Part shown: in pieces, positions 46,983 to 57,009 of the stretch
How positions within the stretch are numbered: position 1 is the stretch's first letter
Layout: every line of letters starts with the position of its first letter
Assembly: GCA_005884925.1 (NCBI GenBank)
Contig: VAYU01000068.1
Span: forward strand, 1-64,000
Source: Actinomycetota bacterium
GTDB lineage: Bacteria > Actinomycetota > UBA4738 > HRBIN12
Direction: 5' to 3'
DNA: 64,000 nucleotides
Position numbers and translations under genes: made by a program
The notes under the pieces: model-generated
What the model was told of the DNA's origin: nothing
Seen by the model: the letters and a program-made list of their open reading frames with translations, nothing else
The model's database searches: none

Positions 46983-48595
46983 CCGACGCGTCGACGTGCG
47001 GCTTTCCGGTCCTTCACGACCTCCCGAACACAGTTGTAGGCGGGGATGCCACACACTCCCCCGCCGCCGTGCGTGGCGCTCGAGCACTGGTACAGACCCC
47101 GGAGCGGCGTGCGGTAATCCGCGTACCCGGGCGCGGGACGCATGTGGAACAGCTGTTCGGCCGATAGCTCGCCGTGGAAGATGTTGCCCCCGATCAGCCC
47201 CCACTCGTGCTCCATCTCATACGGCCCGATCACCTGCATATGGAGGACCGAGTCCTTGAACCCCGGTGCGAGCTCGTCGTACCCGTCGATCACCCGATGC
47301 GCGTACGCATCCAGCTCCTTCGGGTGGGGCTCCTCCGCGTAGCCGGCCGGGCACCATTGGGTGAACAGGCTGACCACGTGTTTGCCTTCGGGCGCCATCG
47401 TCGGATCGTGGAACGTCGGCATCACCCCGTCGCTGAACGGGGCCGTCGCCGGGGCCCCCGCTCGGGCCTCCTCGAACGCCTTCTCCAGGTACTCCACGGA
47501 ATGGGCAAGCTCGAAGCCTCCGGTCAGGTCGCGGTGCTCCGGATCGGCCGTGAACACGGGGGCGCGGTCCAGTGCGAGGTTGATCTTGACGGTGCCACTC
47601 CTGGACTTCCAGGCCTTGATGTCGGAGACGAACTCCTCCGGCAGCTCGCCCTCGTCGAGCTGCCGGAGGAACGTGATCTTCGGGTGGGTGGCCGCCACGA
47701 CGATCGGGGCGGCGATCTCCTCACCTGAGGTGAGGAGAACGCCCCGGACGGCACCGCCCGAGGTGAGGATCCGTTCGACCGGAGCCTCGGTGCGGATCTC
47801 CGCACCGAGGCTCCTCGCGCTGGACCCGAGCGCCGCCGCGACGGCGCCCATCCCCCCGATCGGCGTGGCCCATGAGCCCAGGTGCCCACCCCCGACATCG
47901 CCGATCGAGTGATGCGCCATCACGTACCCGGTCCCCGGCTCGTGCGGACCCGCCCACGTCCCGATCAGACCGTTCAGCGCCATCACGGTCTTCGCCTGGT
48001 CCGACACGAAGAACCGGTCCACGATGTCGGCGATCGACATCGTCATCAGGCGCGTCACATCAGCGACCCCGCGCACGCCGAGCCCACGGTACCGCCAGGC
48101 CAGCGCCAGCTGATCCATCACGTCGCCCGGCGACCGGGAGCCGAGCCGAGGGGGCGTCCGCATCAACAGCGGACCGAGGACATCCGCGAGGCCGCCGATC
48201 CACGCCTCCCATCGCTCCAACGCGTCCGCATCGCGTTTCGAGAACTTCGCGAACTCCTCGTGGTCGGCCTTGGCATCATCGGACTGGATGATGCTGCGTC
48301 CGTCCGGGAACGGAACGAAGTACGGACCGACCGGGATCCCCCGGTAGCCGTGTCGCTCCAGCTGGAGATCGCGCAGGATCGTGTCGGGCATCAGGCTCAT
48401 CACGTAGCTGAGCGTCGTGACCTTGAACCCCGGTGCCTCCGGCCAGGGCGCCATCGTGTCGGCGGCGCCGCCGGTCTTGTGTCGCGCTTCGAGGACGAGC
48501 GCCCGCGCACCGTTCTTCGCGAGGTAGGCGGCGGCCACGAGCCCGTTGTGCCCCCCGCCGACGACGATCGCGTCGAACCGGCTCGAGGTCGCCAT
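46967..48595 (-). CDS. Phytoene-desaturase-like FAD-dependent oxidoreductase
   Basis: DAIVVGGGHNGLVAAAYLAKNGARALVLEARHKTGGAADT; C-terminal GVCGIPAYNCVREVVKD. Confidence 0.88.
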   Translation of the reverse strand: MATSSRFDAIVVGGGHNGLVAAAYLAKNGARALVLEARHKTGGAADTMAPWPEAPGFKVTTLSYVMSLMPDTILRDLQLERHGYRGIPVGPYFVPFPDGRSIIQSDDAKADHEEFAKFSKRDADALERWEAWIGGLADVLGPLLMRTPPRLGSRSPGDVMDQLALAWRYRGLGVRGVADVTRLMTMSIADIVDRFFVSDQAKTVMALNGLIGTWAGPHEPGTGYVMAHHSIGDVGGGHLGSWATPIGGMGAVAAALGSSARSLGAEIRTEAPVERILTSGGAVRGVLLTSGEEIAAPIVVAATHPKITFLRQLDEGELPEEFVSDIKAWKSRSGTVKINLALDRAPVFTADPEHRDLTGGFELAHSVEYLEKAFEEARAGAPATAPFSDGVMPTFHDPTMAPEGKHVVSLFTQWCPAGYAEEPHPKELDAYAHRVIDGYDELAPGFKDSVLHMQVIGPYEMEHEWGLIGGNIFHGELSAEQLFHMRPAPGYADYRTPLRGLYQCSSATHGGGGVCGIPAYNCVREVVKDRKAARRRVGWRRP

Positions 48596-48611
48596 ACGAC
48601 GACGATACGAC

Positions 48612-48703
48612 TGAACATCGATTCAATGCAAGCGTCGATCGCTGAACGATGTTCAGCCATCGACGCTGGCTATCCACCCTCAGCCGATGTTGAACGCCGT
48701 TCA
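48612..48703. promoter_or_regulatory. Cluster of TGAAC-N3-GTTCA dyads, one embedded in a 37-bp near-perfect inverted repeat
   Basis: AGCGTCGATCGCTGAAC-GAT-GTTCAGCCATCGACGCT (48631-48667, one mismatch); TGAACgccGTTCA (48691-48703); related TGAACatcgaTTCA (48612-48625). Confidence 0.65.
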
Positions 48704-50002
48704 GACCGAGGGGCGGTCCGAGGTCGCACTCAGGACCCCGACCGGCTCCATCGGCTCCGCGGTCGGGAACGGTGACGCCCCGACCGGTTCGGCCTCCGGT
48801 TCGACCTCCGGCTCGTGGCGGAGACGGATCAACGGCGAGAGGGTGATCGCTGCGAGCAGCGCCGTCAGGCCGCCGATCCGATACACCGGCTGCGGTCCGA
48901 CAGCACGGAGCACCGGTCCGGCCAGGAGGTACGCGATCGCCAGCCCGCACGACAGGACCGCGTCGAAGGCCGCCATCGTGCGACTGCGAAGCGCATCGGG
49001 CGTGCGACGCTGCATGATCCCGTTCTCCGCGACCATCGTGATGCCGTCACTCGTGCCCATGATCAACAGGGACACGAGCGCGACCGGGAACAACGGCGCC
49101 CAGCCAACGCCGAAGGCGGCCGCTGCGATGCCGAAGGACGCGATCGCGAGCCACACCGGCTCGGTACGCGCCTTCATGAACCGTCCGCAGGCCGCGCCGA
49201 GGACCGATCCGGTCCCCCAGCACGTGATGAGCAGCGCGAAGCCGATGGATCCGGTACGGAAGGACTCAGCGAGCGGCGCATCCGCCACCATGCTCATCCC
49301 CATGCCGAGGACGAACACGAACCATGCGATCGCCAATCGCCGGAGCACCGACTCCTGCCAGAGGAACGCGAGCCCAGCGAAGATGCCCGCGTCCTGATCG
49401 GTCGGAGCCGTCCGGACCGTCGCCCGATCCTCCTGGAAGTTCCCATGGACCGTCAGCGTCAAGACGAGCGACAAGCCGAAGGTCAAGGCGTTGAGCGCGA
49501 AGACGCCGGACGCGCCGAAGGGGATGAGCAGCAGACCGCCCAGGACGGGGCCGACGGCGATGCCGGCATGCACGCCCATCGTGACCAAGCCGTTCGCCCA
49601 GGAGATCTGGTCATCGGACGCGACGAGGTTCGGGATCGCCGCTCGCGACGCGGAGAAGAACGGCAGCTCCGCGATAGCCGATCCGAAGGCGAGGACGATC
49701 AACGTCGTCGGCGCGTGCGCGAACACCATCGCGAGGAAGAACGAGGCGGAGATCGCCTCCGACCAGATCATCACCTTCCTGCGATCGAAGTGGTCGCCGA
49801 GGGCACCCGCGAACGAGCCGAGGAGCCCGGCGACCCCGAAGGTGAGGAGCAGCGACAACGCCTGCATGCTGGGCGAATGCGTCCGGTCCCAAACCGTGAA
49901 GTTGAGGGCCGTGTACGCGGCAGCGCCGCCGGTGATCGAGATCAACCGACCGACGGCGAGGCGACGGATCCGGGTACGTGCGGGCTGTTGACGGGTGCTC
50001 AT
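48701..50002 (-). CDS. MFS transporter
   Basis: multi-TM; FGVAGLLGSFAGALGDHFDRRKVMIWSEAISASFFLAMV. Confidence 0.88.
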   Translation of the reverse strand: MSTRQQPARTRIRRLAVGRLISITGGAAAYTALNFTVWDRTHSPSMQALSLLLTFGVAGLLGSFAGALGDHFDRRKVMIWSEAISASFFLAMVFAHAPTTLIVLAFGSAIAELPFFSASRAAIPNLVASDDQISWANGLVTMGVHAGIAVGPVLGGLLLIPFGASGVFALNALTFGLSLVLTLTVHGNFQEDRATVRTAPTDQDAGIFAGLAFLWQESVLRRLAIAWFVFVLGMGMSMVADAPLAESFRTGSIGFALLITCWGTGSVLGAACGRFMKARTEPVWLAIASFGIAAAAFGVGWAPLFPVALVSLLIMGTSDGITMVAENGIMQRRTPDALRSRTMAAFDAVLSCGLAIAYLLAGPVLRAVGPQPVYRIGGLTALLAAITLSPLIRLRHEPEVEPEAEPVGASPFPTAEPMEPVGVLSATSDRPSV

Positions 50003-50203
50003 GGAGCGGCTCCTCGAGAGGCGGTTCCGGAGAGGTGATGGTGTGACGGCGGGAGTGAGGTGGCGCGCGGGGGACTCAGCGTCCGCCCGGACCTCCTGCG
50101 GTGATCACCATCTGCTCCATAGCCCGTGCAGGGTAGCACACACCGCCCGCGGGTCGAGCACCCGAGGTCGCGAGCAGGTAACCCGACCCGGCGATCGGGA
50201 CGC

Positions 50204-51790
50204 TCAGTCGGGCAGCGTCACCGGACGGACACGCTTGGCTTCGATCGCCCCGGCGATGTGCTCGAGGACCTCGGGCGGAACGTCGGAGTCGACGGTCACG
50301 CACATCAGCGCCTCCATCCCCTGCCCCTCGGGCTTCCGCCCCACGTCCATCGTCGCGATGTTGATCGAGTGATCGCCGAGGATGGTCCCGACCTTGCCGA
50401 TGATGCCCGGTCGATCCACGTAGTTGAAGAACACCATCCTCGGGGCGGGCGCGATCTCGATGTCGAAGTCGTTCACGTTCGTGATCCGCTCGGCGTTGCG
50501 GGTCACGATCGTGCCCTCCACGCTGGCGGGTCCCTCATCGGTCTCCGCTCGGATCGAGATGAGGCTGACGTAGTCCTGGCTCACGGTGGAGCGCATCTCG
50601 CTGACGGTGACCCCACGGTCGCGCGCGAGCATCGGCGCATTGACGAAGGAGACCGGCTCGTTGACCGATCGGCCGAGGATGCCCTTCAAGATCGCGAGCG
50701 TGAGCACGCGGGTATCGTGCTCGGCGATCCTTCCGAGGTACGAGGCGACGACGCTCCGGACCCCTCCCTGCGCGAGCCCCGCGGTGAGCGACCCGAGCCG
50801 CTCGGCCAGTGGGACGAACGGTCGGACGACCTCCGACACCTCGGCACCGGCGGAGACGTTCACGGCGTACGGCACGAACTCCCCCTTCAGCGCGAGCCGA
50901 ACCATCTCGGCTACGGTCGTGCCCGCCTTGTCCTGCGCCTCGCGCGTGGCCGCGCCCAGATGCGGCGCGACGACGACGTTGCTCATCCCGAAGAGCGGCG
51001 AGTCGGTCGTGGGCTCGACGGCGAACACATCCAGGGCCGCGCCCGCCAGGTGACCGTCCTCCAGGGCCTTGGCCAGGGCCTCCTCGTCGACGATGCCCCC
51101 CCGAGCGGTGTTCACGAGGCGAGCCCCGGGCTTCATCATCCGGAGCTCCTTCGCCCCGATCAGCCCCTCGGTCTCCGGTGTGCGCGGCAGGTGGATCGTC
51201 ACGAAGTCCGACTGGACCAGGAGCGCCTCGAGCGTGGGCATCGTCTCGACCCCCATCTCCTTCGCGCGATCGACGCTCACGTAGGGATCGAACGCGATCA
51301 CACGCATCCCGAACGCGGCGGCCCGTGCTGCGACCAGCGAGCCGACCCGCCCCAGTCCCACGAGCCCGATCGTCTTGCCCGCGAGCTCGATGCCCTCCCA
51401 TCGGGAACGCTCCCAGCGGCCATCGATGAGATCCGAATGCGCCTGGGGGACGTTGCGTGCCTGCGCCAACAGGAGCGCCATCGTCTGCTCGGCAGCGCTG
51501 ATGATGTTGGATTGCGGTGCGTTGACCACCATGATGCCTCGCCGCGTGGCCGCGTCGACGTCAACGTTGTCCAACCCGATACCCGCGCGTGCGACGACCT
51601 TGAGGTTGGTGCCGGCGGCCATCACCGCGTCCGTCACCCGGGTCGCGCTGCGGATGATCAATGCATCGTAGGGTGCGATCTCCGTCTCGAGCGGCCCCGT
51701 CGCGAGGTCGATCCGAACGTCGACCTGGAAGTCCTTCCGAAGGAGGTCGAGACCGTGGTCGCTGAGCTGCTCGGTGACGAGCACCCGCAC
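50204..51790 (-). CDS. serA: D-3-phosphoglycerate dehydrogenase
   Basis: VLVTEQLSDHGLDLLR; GKTIGLVGLGRVGSLVAARAAAFGMRVIAFDPY; ACT-type C-terminus VDRPGIIGKVGTILGDHSINIATMDVGR; 528 aa long form. Confidence 0.95.
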   Translation of the reverse strand: MRVLVTEQLSDHGLDLLRKDFQVDVRIDLATGPLETEIAPYDALIIRSATRVTDAVMAAGTNLKVVARAGIGLDNVDVDAATRRGIMVVNAPQSNIISAAEQTMALLLAQARNVPQAHSDLIDGRWERSRWEGIELAGKTIGLVGLGRVGSLVAARAAAFGMRVIAFDPYVSVDRAKEMGVETMPTLEALLVQSDFVTIHLPRTPETEGLIGAKELRMMKPGARLVNTARGGIVDEEALAKALEDGHLAGAALDVFAVEPTTDSPLFGMSNVVVAPHLGAATREAQDKAGTTVAEMVRLALKGEFVPYAVNVSAGAEVSEVVRPFVPLAERLGSLTAGLAQGGVRSVVASYLGRIAEHDTRVLTLAILKGILGRSVNEPVSFVNAPMLARDRGVTVSEMRSTVSQDYVSLISIRAETDEGPASVEGTIVTRNAERITNVNDFDIEIAPAPRMVFFNYVDRPGIIGKVGTILGDHSINIATMDVGRKPEGQGMEALMCVTVDSDVPPEVLEHIAGAIEAKRVRPVTLPD

Positions 51791-51792
51791 GG

Positions 51793-52959
51793 TCAGCGAG
51801 CCTCCTGGAACACCTGCTCGGCAGCGGCGACCGAGGCCCCGCGCTTGACCGGGTGGTCGAGGCGCTCGAGCGTCATCTCGAGCGCAGCGAGGCCACGGAT
51901 GATGTCCAGCTCGCTCACGTAGCCGAAGTGTCCGATCCGGAAGACCTTCCCCTTGAGGGGACCCTGTCCGGGCGCGAGCACGCATCCGAAGTCGGACCTG
52001 ATCCGGTGGCAGATCGTATCCGCGCTGATGCCCTCCGGCGCCCGGATCGCGGTCACCGTCCAGTTGTCATCGAGCCCCTGGCCGAACAGATCGAGGCCGA
52101 GGGCGCGCACACCGTCCTTCACGGCTCGACTCAGCCGCTGGTGCCGCAGCAGCGCTGCATCCATACCGTCTTGGAAGTACAGCTCCAGCGCCGCGTGCAG
52201 GCCCTGCATCACGCTGATCGCGGGTGTCCACGGATTCTCGGGCTCCGGGAGCTCCGCGGATCGCTGGTACTCGCGCCAATCGAAGTAGAACCGCGGGTTC
52301 CCCGCTCCCTGGGCCGCTCCCCACGCGCCTTCGCTGACGGCCACGAACGAGATCCCCGGGCTCGCAGAGAGAGCCTTCTGTGACCCACCCACCGCCACGT
52401 CGATCCCCCAGTCATCGAACGCGAACGGCACGGCGCCGAGGCTGCTCACCACGTCGACGATCACCATCGCGCCGGCGTCCCGGGCGACCGATGCGAGCTC
52501 GCGGACCGGTTGGATCACGCCGGTCGACGTTTCCGAATGCGTGAGGAGCACGCCTTTGACCCCGGGACGTCGAGCGAGCGCGTCCGCCACCTTCGCCGGA
52601 TCGAGCCGCGTTCCCCACTCCTCCTCGAGCGGGTGCACGGTCAGCCGGAAGGCATCCGCCAGCCGAGCCCATCGCTCCGAGAAGAACCCCGCGAGCGGCA
52701 CCAACACCTCATCACCGGGCGAGAAGCAATTCTGGATCGCGGACTCGAGGCCGCCCGTGCCGCTGGAGGTCAGGACCAGGATCCGTGCACGTTCGGTGCG
52801 GTACAGCGCCCGCAGCCGAGCCGTCACGTCCCGCATCAGCGCCCCGAACCCCGGGCCCCGGTGATACACGAGCGGGCTTCCCTGGGCGAGCAGGACCTCC
52901 GGGGGGATCGGGGTCGGTCCGGGCGCGAGGATGATCTCGGGCCTGTCCACGGGTATCAC
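51793..52959 (-). CDS. Class V aminotransferase (serine-pyruvate/alanine-glyoxylate aminotransferase-like)
   Basis: LAPGPTPIPPEVLLAQGSPLVYHRGPGF; VDVVSSLGAVPFAFDDWGIDVAVGGSQKALSASPGISFVAVS. Confidence 0.88.
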   Translation of the reverse strand: MIPVDRPEIILAPGPTPIPPEVLLAQGSPLVYHRGPGFGALMRDVTARLRALYRTERARILVLTSSGTGGLESAIQNCFSPGDEVLVPLAGFFSERWARLADAFRLTVHPLEEEWGTRLDPAKVADALARRPGVKGVLLTHSETSTGVIQPVRELASVARDAGAMVIVDVVSSLGAVPFAFDDWGIDVAVGGSQKALSASPGISFVAVSEGAWGAAQGAGNPRFYFDWREYQRSAELPEPENPWTPAISVMQGLHAALELYFQDGMDAALLRHQRLSRAVKDGVRALGLDLFGQGLDDNWTVTAIRAPEGISADTICHRIRSDFGCVLAPGQGPLKGKVFRIGHFGYVSELDIIRGLAALEMTLERLDHPVKRGASVAAAEQVFQEAR

Positions 52960-53068
52960 TCCTCGATCGGGTCGGGCGACGCCGTTCGACCACCCTAGCA
53001 GTCGGGTCCCGGACGACTCAGCAACCGCGCGTCGAACGACCTCCGTATAGTCCGGCGAGGGCTCACGG

Positions 53069-56000
53069 ATGGCGATGCTTCGCTTCTTGTTCCGACGCTT
53101 GATCGCTCAGCGCCTCCTCGGGCTGGGGGTGGTGCTGACGCTCGCCTTCAGCGTGGGCGTGATGGCGTCCGGTCCCATCTACACGGACGGAGCCCGCAAC
53201 TCCATCCTGGCCTCGGCGATCGCCACGGCCAGCGTTCCTGTCGAGAACGTTCGCGTGGACCTCTACGGCGGCGCCTCCTTCGACTGGGCCGCGGCCGATC
53301 GACAAGTCCGGGTGTTGTCCTCCCTACTTCCGGTGCGAACGATCGTCCCCCAAGGGGAGACGACGGTCCGCATCGGACCGAGCGGGGGCTCCGCTCCCAT
53401 GCTCTTCCGCGCGGGCGGCGGCGCGCATCTGACCTACCGCTCGGGAACGGCTCCCGGCGCCGGGCAGGTTGCCGTGCCCTTCGGCCTCGCTCAGCTCTCC
53501 GGTATCAGGGTTGGAGACCGGGTCGAGGTCCTGGGCCCAACGAACGAGCACCGGACGGTTCAGGTGTCAGGGATCTTCGACCCCCCCGCTCGAACGGACG
53601 CGTTCTGGTTCGGGGAGGACACACCGTTCCCGCAGGGCGATTCCATGGACCCTGTCCCGGTGCTCGTCGATCAGCCGACGGCACGGACGCTCGCGACCGG
53701 GCTCGGCTTGTCGACCCACTTCGCCTGGGACCTCTACCTCTCGCTCACCGGCATCACGTACCCGGATGCCCTGAACCTGCCGAACGCCTACGTGCGGTTC
53801 TCTGCCGACATCAACGACCGGTTGGTCGTCCAGCAGCAACCTCCGCACGTCTCCAGCGGGATCCAGATCTTGATCGCGGGCGTCCAGCGTTCGGTCTCCG
53901 ATCTTCGGGTACCGATCCTGCTCGTCCTCCTGCAGATCCTCGTGGTCACCCTCGTCGTGCTCGCGGGCGTCGGGGTGTTGCTCGTCTCCCGGCAGTCGTT
54001 CGAGCTCGCCGTCCTGCACTCGCGGGGGTTCACGACGAGGACGTTGCTCCTGGCACAAGGGCTTCAGGCGCTGCTTGCCGCGGCGCTCGCCCTGCCGATA
54101 GGCATCGCGATCGGCGCCCTCCTCGCCCGCTTCGCGGGTCTCACGAACGGCCCGCGGCCAGGGGAGTTGGGGTTCCCAACCACCGTCTCGCCGAGCTCGG
54201 TCCTGTTCGGAGCTGCGGCGGCCGCGGCGGGCGCGCTCGTGCTGTGGCTGCCGTCGATCCCGGCGGTCCGTCGAACGATCATCGCCGAGCGACGGCAGAC
54301 GTCCCGGGAGGCTCGTCCAGCGCTGGCGCGCGCCCCGGTCGAGCTCGTCGTCTTGCCGGTGGGTCTCTTCGCGCTCGCGCAGCTCCGCAACGGAGAGGCG
54401 GTGGCGCCGGCCGCCGGCCAGGGATCGATCGACCCGCTGCTGCTCTTCGGGCCGACGCTGGTGATCCTCGGCGCTTCCTTCCTGGTCGTCCGCATGCTGT
54501 CGTGGGGATTCGGTTCGCTCGACGGGAGGATCGGGCGGTCCCGACGGCTCTCGACGTACCTGGCGGGTCGCCGGCTCGGGCGAACCCCCGGCGTCGTCTT
54601 CGCGTCGGCGGTCCTGGTGGTGCTCGCCACCGGGTTGCTGTTCGTCTCGACGACCTACCGCGCGACGACGTTGCAGAACCACGAGGACGTGGCGCACGCG
54701 TTCGCCGGCGCCGACTGGGTGGCGACCGTGGGCCTCCCAGCCGACGGGTCGAACGCATTCGACCGGCCGTTGCCCCCCGGCATGGCCGACGTCGGACGCG
54801 TCCAACCCGACGGATTCGGGGGGACGTACTCGAACCCACCCGAAGGGCTGGCGGTGGATCCGGCGACCTTCCGCGGGGCGGCGTGGTGGCGAGCCGACTT
54901 CGCCACGGAGTCCTTCGAGGGGTTGCTCGGTCGCCTCGCGGCGCCGGCCGAGGGGATGACGCTTCCCCAGGGCTCGCGGACCCTCGAGCTGACGATCGAG
55001 GGCCCTCGTGACACGGCTGGCCTCGAGCTTCGCGCGGCGGTCCGCCGAGCGGACGGATCCATCACCGGGACCGAGCCGCTCACGCTGGCCGAAGGATCAC
55101 ACCCGTACGCGCTCGACGTTTCGGGCGGAACCACCCTGCTCTCCCTCACGTTCGAGGCTCCGTCGACGACGACCCGCGCGCGGCGGGAGCTCCTCACGCT
55201 GACGGCGGTGAGGCTGGACGGCGCCCCGGCTTCACTCGCCGGCTGGGTGCCGATCCGATCGCTCGGGGTCGGCGGCCGGATCACGCCGGCCTCCGGCGGA
55301 TGGACGTTCGCGGCCTCGTTCGCGATCGGTTCGGCGCTCGTCGGGATCGAGCCCAAGCCCGTGGCCGTTCCCGCCATCGTGTCCTCGGACATCGCCCAGC
55401 AAGAACCCACGACGATGCAGCTCCGTATCGGGGACCGGATCCTCCCGGTCCGGCGGGTGGGCACGGCGACATCGTTCCCCGGGATCCCTTCCGCGACGCC
55501 GTTCATCGTGGTCTCGGGGCCGGCCCTGTTCGCGCTCCAGGGCGCGGTGCCGGGGCAAGGCGATCGCGTGACCGAGGTCTGGGCGCACGGCGACACGGAT
55601 CCGACCGCGGCGATCCAACAGGCGGGGTTCCCCGTCGTCGACCTCCTGTCCACACGGACCATCGAGGGCCGGCTCGACGAAGCACCCGAGAGTTTGGCGG
55701 TGGGTCTCGATGCGGCGGCCGCGATCGCGGGGCTCGGCCTCGTGATCGCGGGCGTCACGGCGACGCTGTACTTCGCACAGCGTCGCCGTGACTTCGAGTT
55801 CGCATCCCTCCGCGCCATGGGAGCCGGGGCGCCGTCGTTGCGCGGCGCGATCGCCCGCGAGCAGTTCGCGCTGATCGGCGTGGCCACGATCGTGGGCGTG
55901 CTCCTCGGCGACGTCGTGATCCGGCTCGCCACGGCTCCGCTGCTGCGGACCGTCTCCACGTCGTTCCCATCGCCCGTGATCGTGATCGACGTGCCAGCGT

Positions 56001-56113
56001 TGATCGCTGCGTTGATCGTGATCGCGGTCGCCGCCACCGTCGCGGTCGTGGCGGCGACCCGCGCGCTGCTGCGCTCGTCGATCAGCGCCGTCCTGCGAGG
56101 TGATCCCGAATGA
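53069..56113 (+). CDS. ABC transporter permease (FtsX/MacB-like, long)
   Basis: 1014 aa; N- and C-terminal TM clusters with large extracytoplasmic region; FASLRAMGAGAPSLRGAIAREQFALIGVATIVGVLLG. Confidence 0.85.
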   Translation: MAMLRFLFRRLIAQRLLGLGVVLTLAFSVGVMASGPIYTDGARNSILASAIATASVPVENVRVDLYGGASFDWAAADRQVRVLSSLLPVRTIVPQGETTVRIGPSGGSAPMLFRAGGGAHLTYRSGTAPGAGQVAVPFGLAQLSGIRVGDRVEVLGPTNEHRTVQVSGIFDPPARTDAFWFGEDTPFPQGDSMDPVPVLVDQPTARTLATGLGLSTHFAWDLYLSLTGITYPDALNLPNAYVRFSADINDRLVVQQQPPHVSSGIQILIAGVQRSVSDLRVPILLVLLQILVVTLVVLAGVGVLLVSRQSFELAVLHSRGFTTRTLLLAQGLQALLAAALALPIGIAIGALLARFAGLTNGPRPGELGFPTTVSPSSVLFGAAAAAAGALVLWLPSIPAVRRTIIAERRQTSREARPALARAPVELVVLPVGLFALAQLRNGEAVAPAAGQGSIDPLLLFGPTLVILGASFLVVRMLSWGFGSLDGRIGRSRRLSTYLAGRRLGRTPGVVFASAVLVVLATGLLFVSTTYRATTLQNHEDVAHAFAGADWVATVGLPADGSNAFDRPLPPGMADVGRVQPDGFGGTYSNPPEGLAVDPATFRGAAWWRADFATESFEGLLGRLAAPAEGMTLPQGSRTLELTIEGPRDTAGLELRAAVRRADGSITGTEPLTLAEGSHPYALDVSGGTTLLSLTFEAPSTTTRARRELLTLTAVRLDGAPASLAGWVPIRSLGVGGRITPASGGWTFAASFAIGSALVGIEPKPVAVPAIVSSDIAQQEPTTMQLRIGDRILPVRRVGTATSFPGIPSATPFIVVSGPALFALQGAVPGQGDRVTEVWAHGDTDPTAAIQQAGFPVVDLLSTRTIEGRLDEAPESLAVGLDAAAAIAGLGLVIAGVTATLYFAQRRRDFEFASLRAMGAGAPSLRGAIAREQFALIGVATIVGVLLGDVVIRLATAPLLRTVSTSFPSPVIVIDVPALIAALIVIAVAATVAVVAATRALLRSSISAVLRGDPE

Positions 56114-57009
56114 CCTGGATGCAGGACGAGCGATCCACGGCGTCGGCGCGGGATCGATCCGACAGTGCGGGCGCGCACGTCCGGCTCCACCGTGTCTACA
56201 AGGTCCACCACATCGGCGACACCGGGGTCGTCGCCCTGGCCGGCGTCGACCTCGAGATCCATCCCGGGGAGTTCGTCGCGGTCGTCGGGCCGAGCGGGAC
56301 AGGGAAGTCGACGATCCTGCACCTGCTCGGCGGGCTCGATCAGGCGTCCGCCGGCATCGTGGAGATCGATGAGCAGGATCTCGCGCTGTTGACCGATGTC
56401 GAACGAACGCGGTTCCGCGCGGAGCGCGTCGGGTTCGTGTGGCAGGGAGCTGCCCGCAACCTCGTGCCCTACCTGACCGCCGTGCAGAACGTTCGCCTCC
56501 CCGGATCGATCGGCGGACGGGTCGAGCGGGTGCGGCCCGACGGGAGCGCGCCGCCCGATGCCGACGGTCTGCTCTCGATCGTGGGACTGGCGGAACGAGG
56601 CCACCACCTCCCGGCCGCGCTCTCGGGAGGCGAGCAGCAGCGCACGGCGATCGCGGTCGCGCTCGCGAACGACCCCGCGCTACTCCTCGCCGACGAACCG
56701 ACCGCCGAGCTGGACGGCGAGGCGGCCGCGCTGGTCCTGGAGGTGTTCCGCAACGTCAGCCAGGAGTTGGGCGCCACGGTCGTGATGGCCACGCACGACC
56801 TGCTCGCCGCGCGGCGCGCCGACCGCGCGGTCCACCTGCGCGACGGCAGGCTCCGCCACGCGGGGATCCCGCTCCCGCCGCTGGGGCCGGACGGAGCGGT
56901 GCAGCTCCCTCCGGACGTGGCGATGGGCTTCGCCGACGCCGAGCTCGAGGCCGACGTCGCGGAGGACGAGGTCGTCATCCGCCGCCGGCTGGAGCGTGGC
57001 CGTGACTGA
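56110..57009 (+). CDS. ABC transporter ATP-binding protein
   Basis: VVGPSGTGKSTILHLLGGLDQ; LSGGEQQRTAIAVALANDPALLLADEPTAELDG. Confidence 0.93.
   Translation: MTWMQDERSTASARDRSDSAGAHVRLHRVYKVHHIGDTGVVALAGVDLEIHPGEFVAVVGPSGTGKSTILHLLGGLDQASAGIVEIDEQDLALLTDVERTRFRAERVGFVWQGAARNLVPYLTAVQNVRLPGSIGGRVERVRPDGSAPPDADGLLSIVGLAERGHHLPAALSGGEQQRTAIAVALANDPALLLADEPTAELDGEAAALVLEVFRNVSQELGATVVMATHDLLAARRADRAVHLRDGRLRHAGIPLPPLGPDGAVQLPPDVAMGFADAELEADVAEDEVVIRRRLERGRD

Noticed and set aside
48631-48703. Possible LexA (Cheo-type) SOS boxes at the TGAAC/GTTCA dyads
   Set aside because: Gram-positive/actinobacterial LexA boxes have a 4-nt spacer (GAACNNNNGTTC); these have 3 nt and there is no SOS gene nearby.
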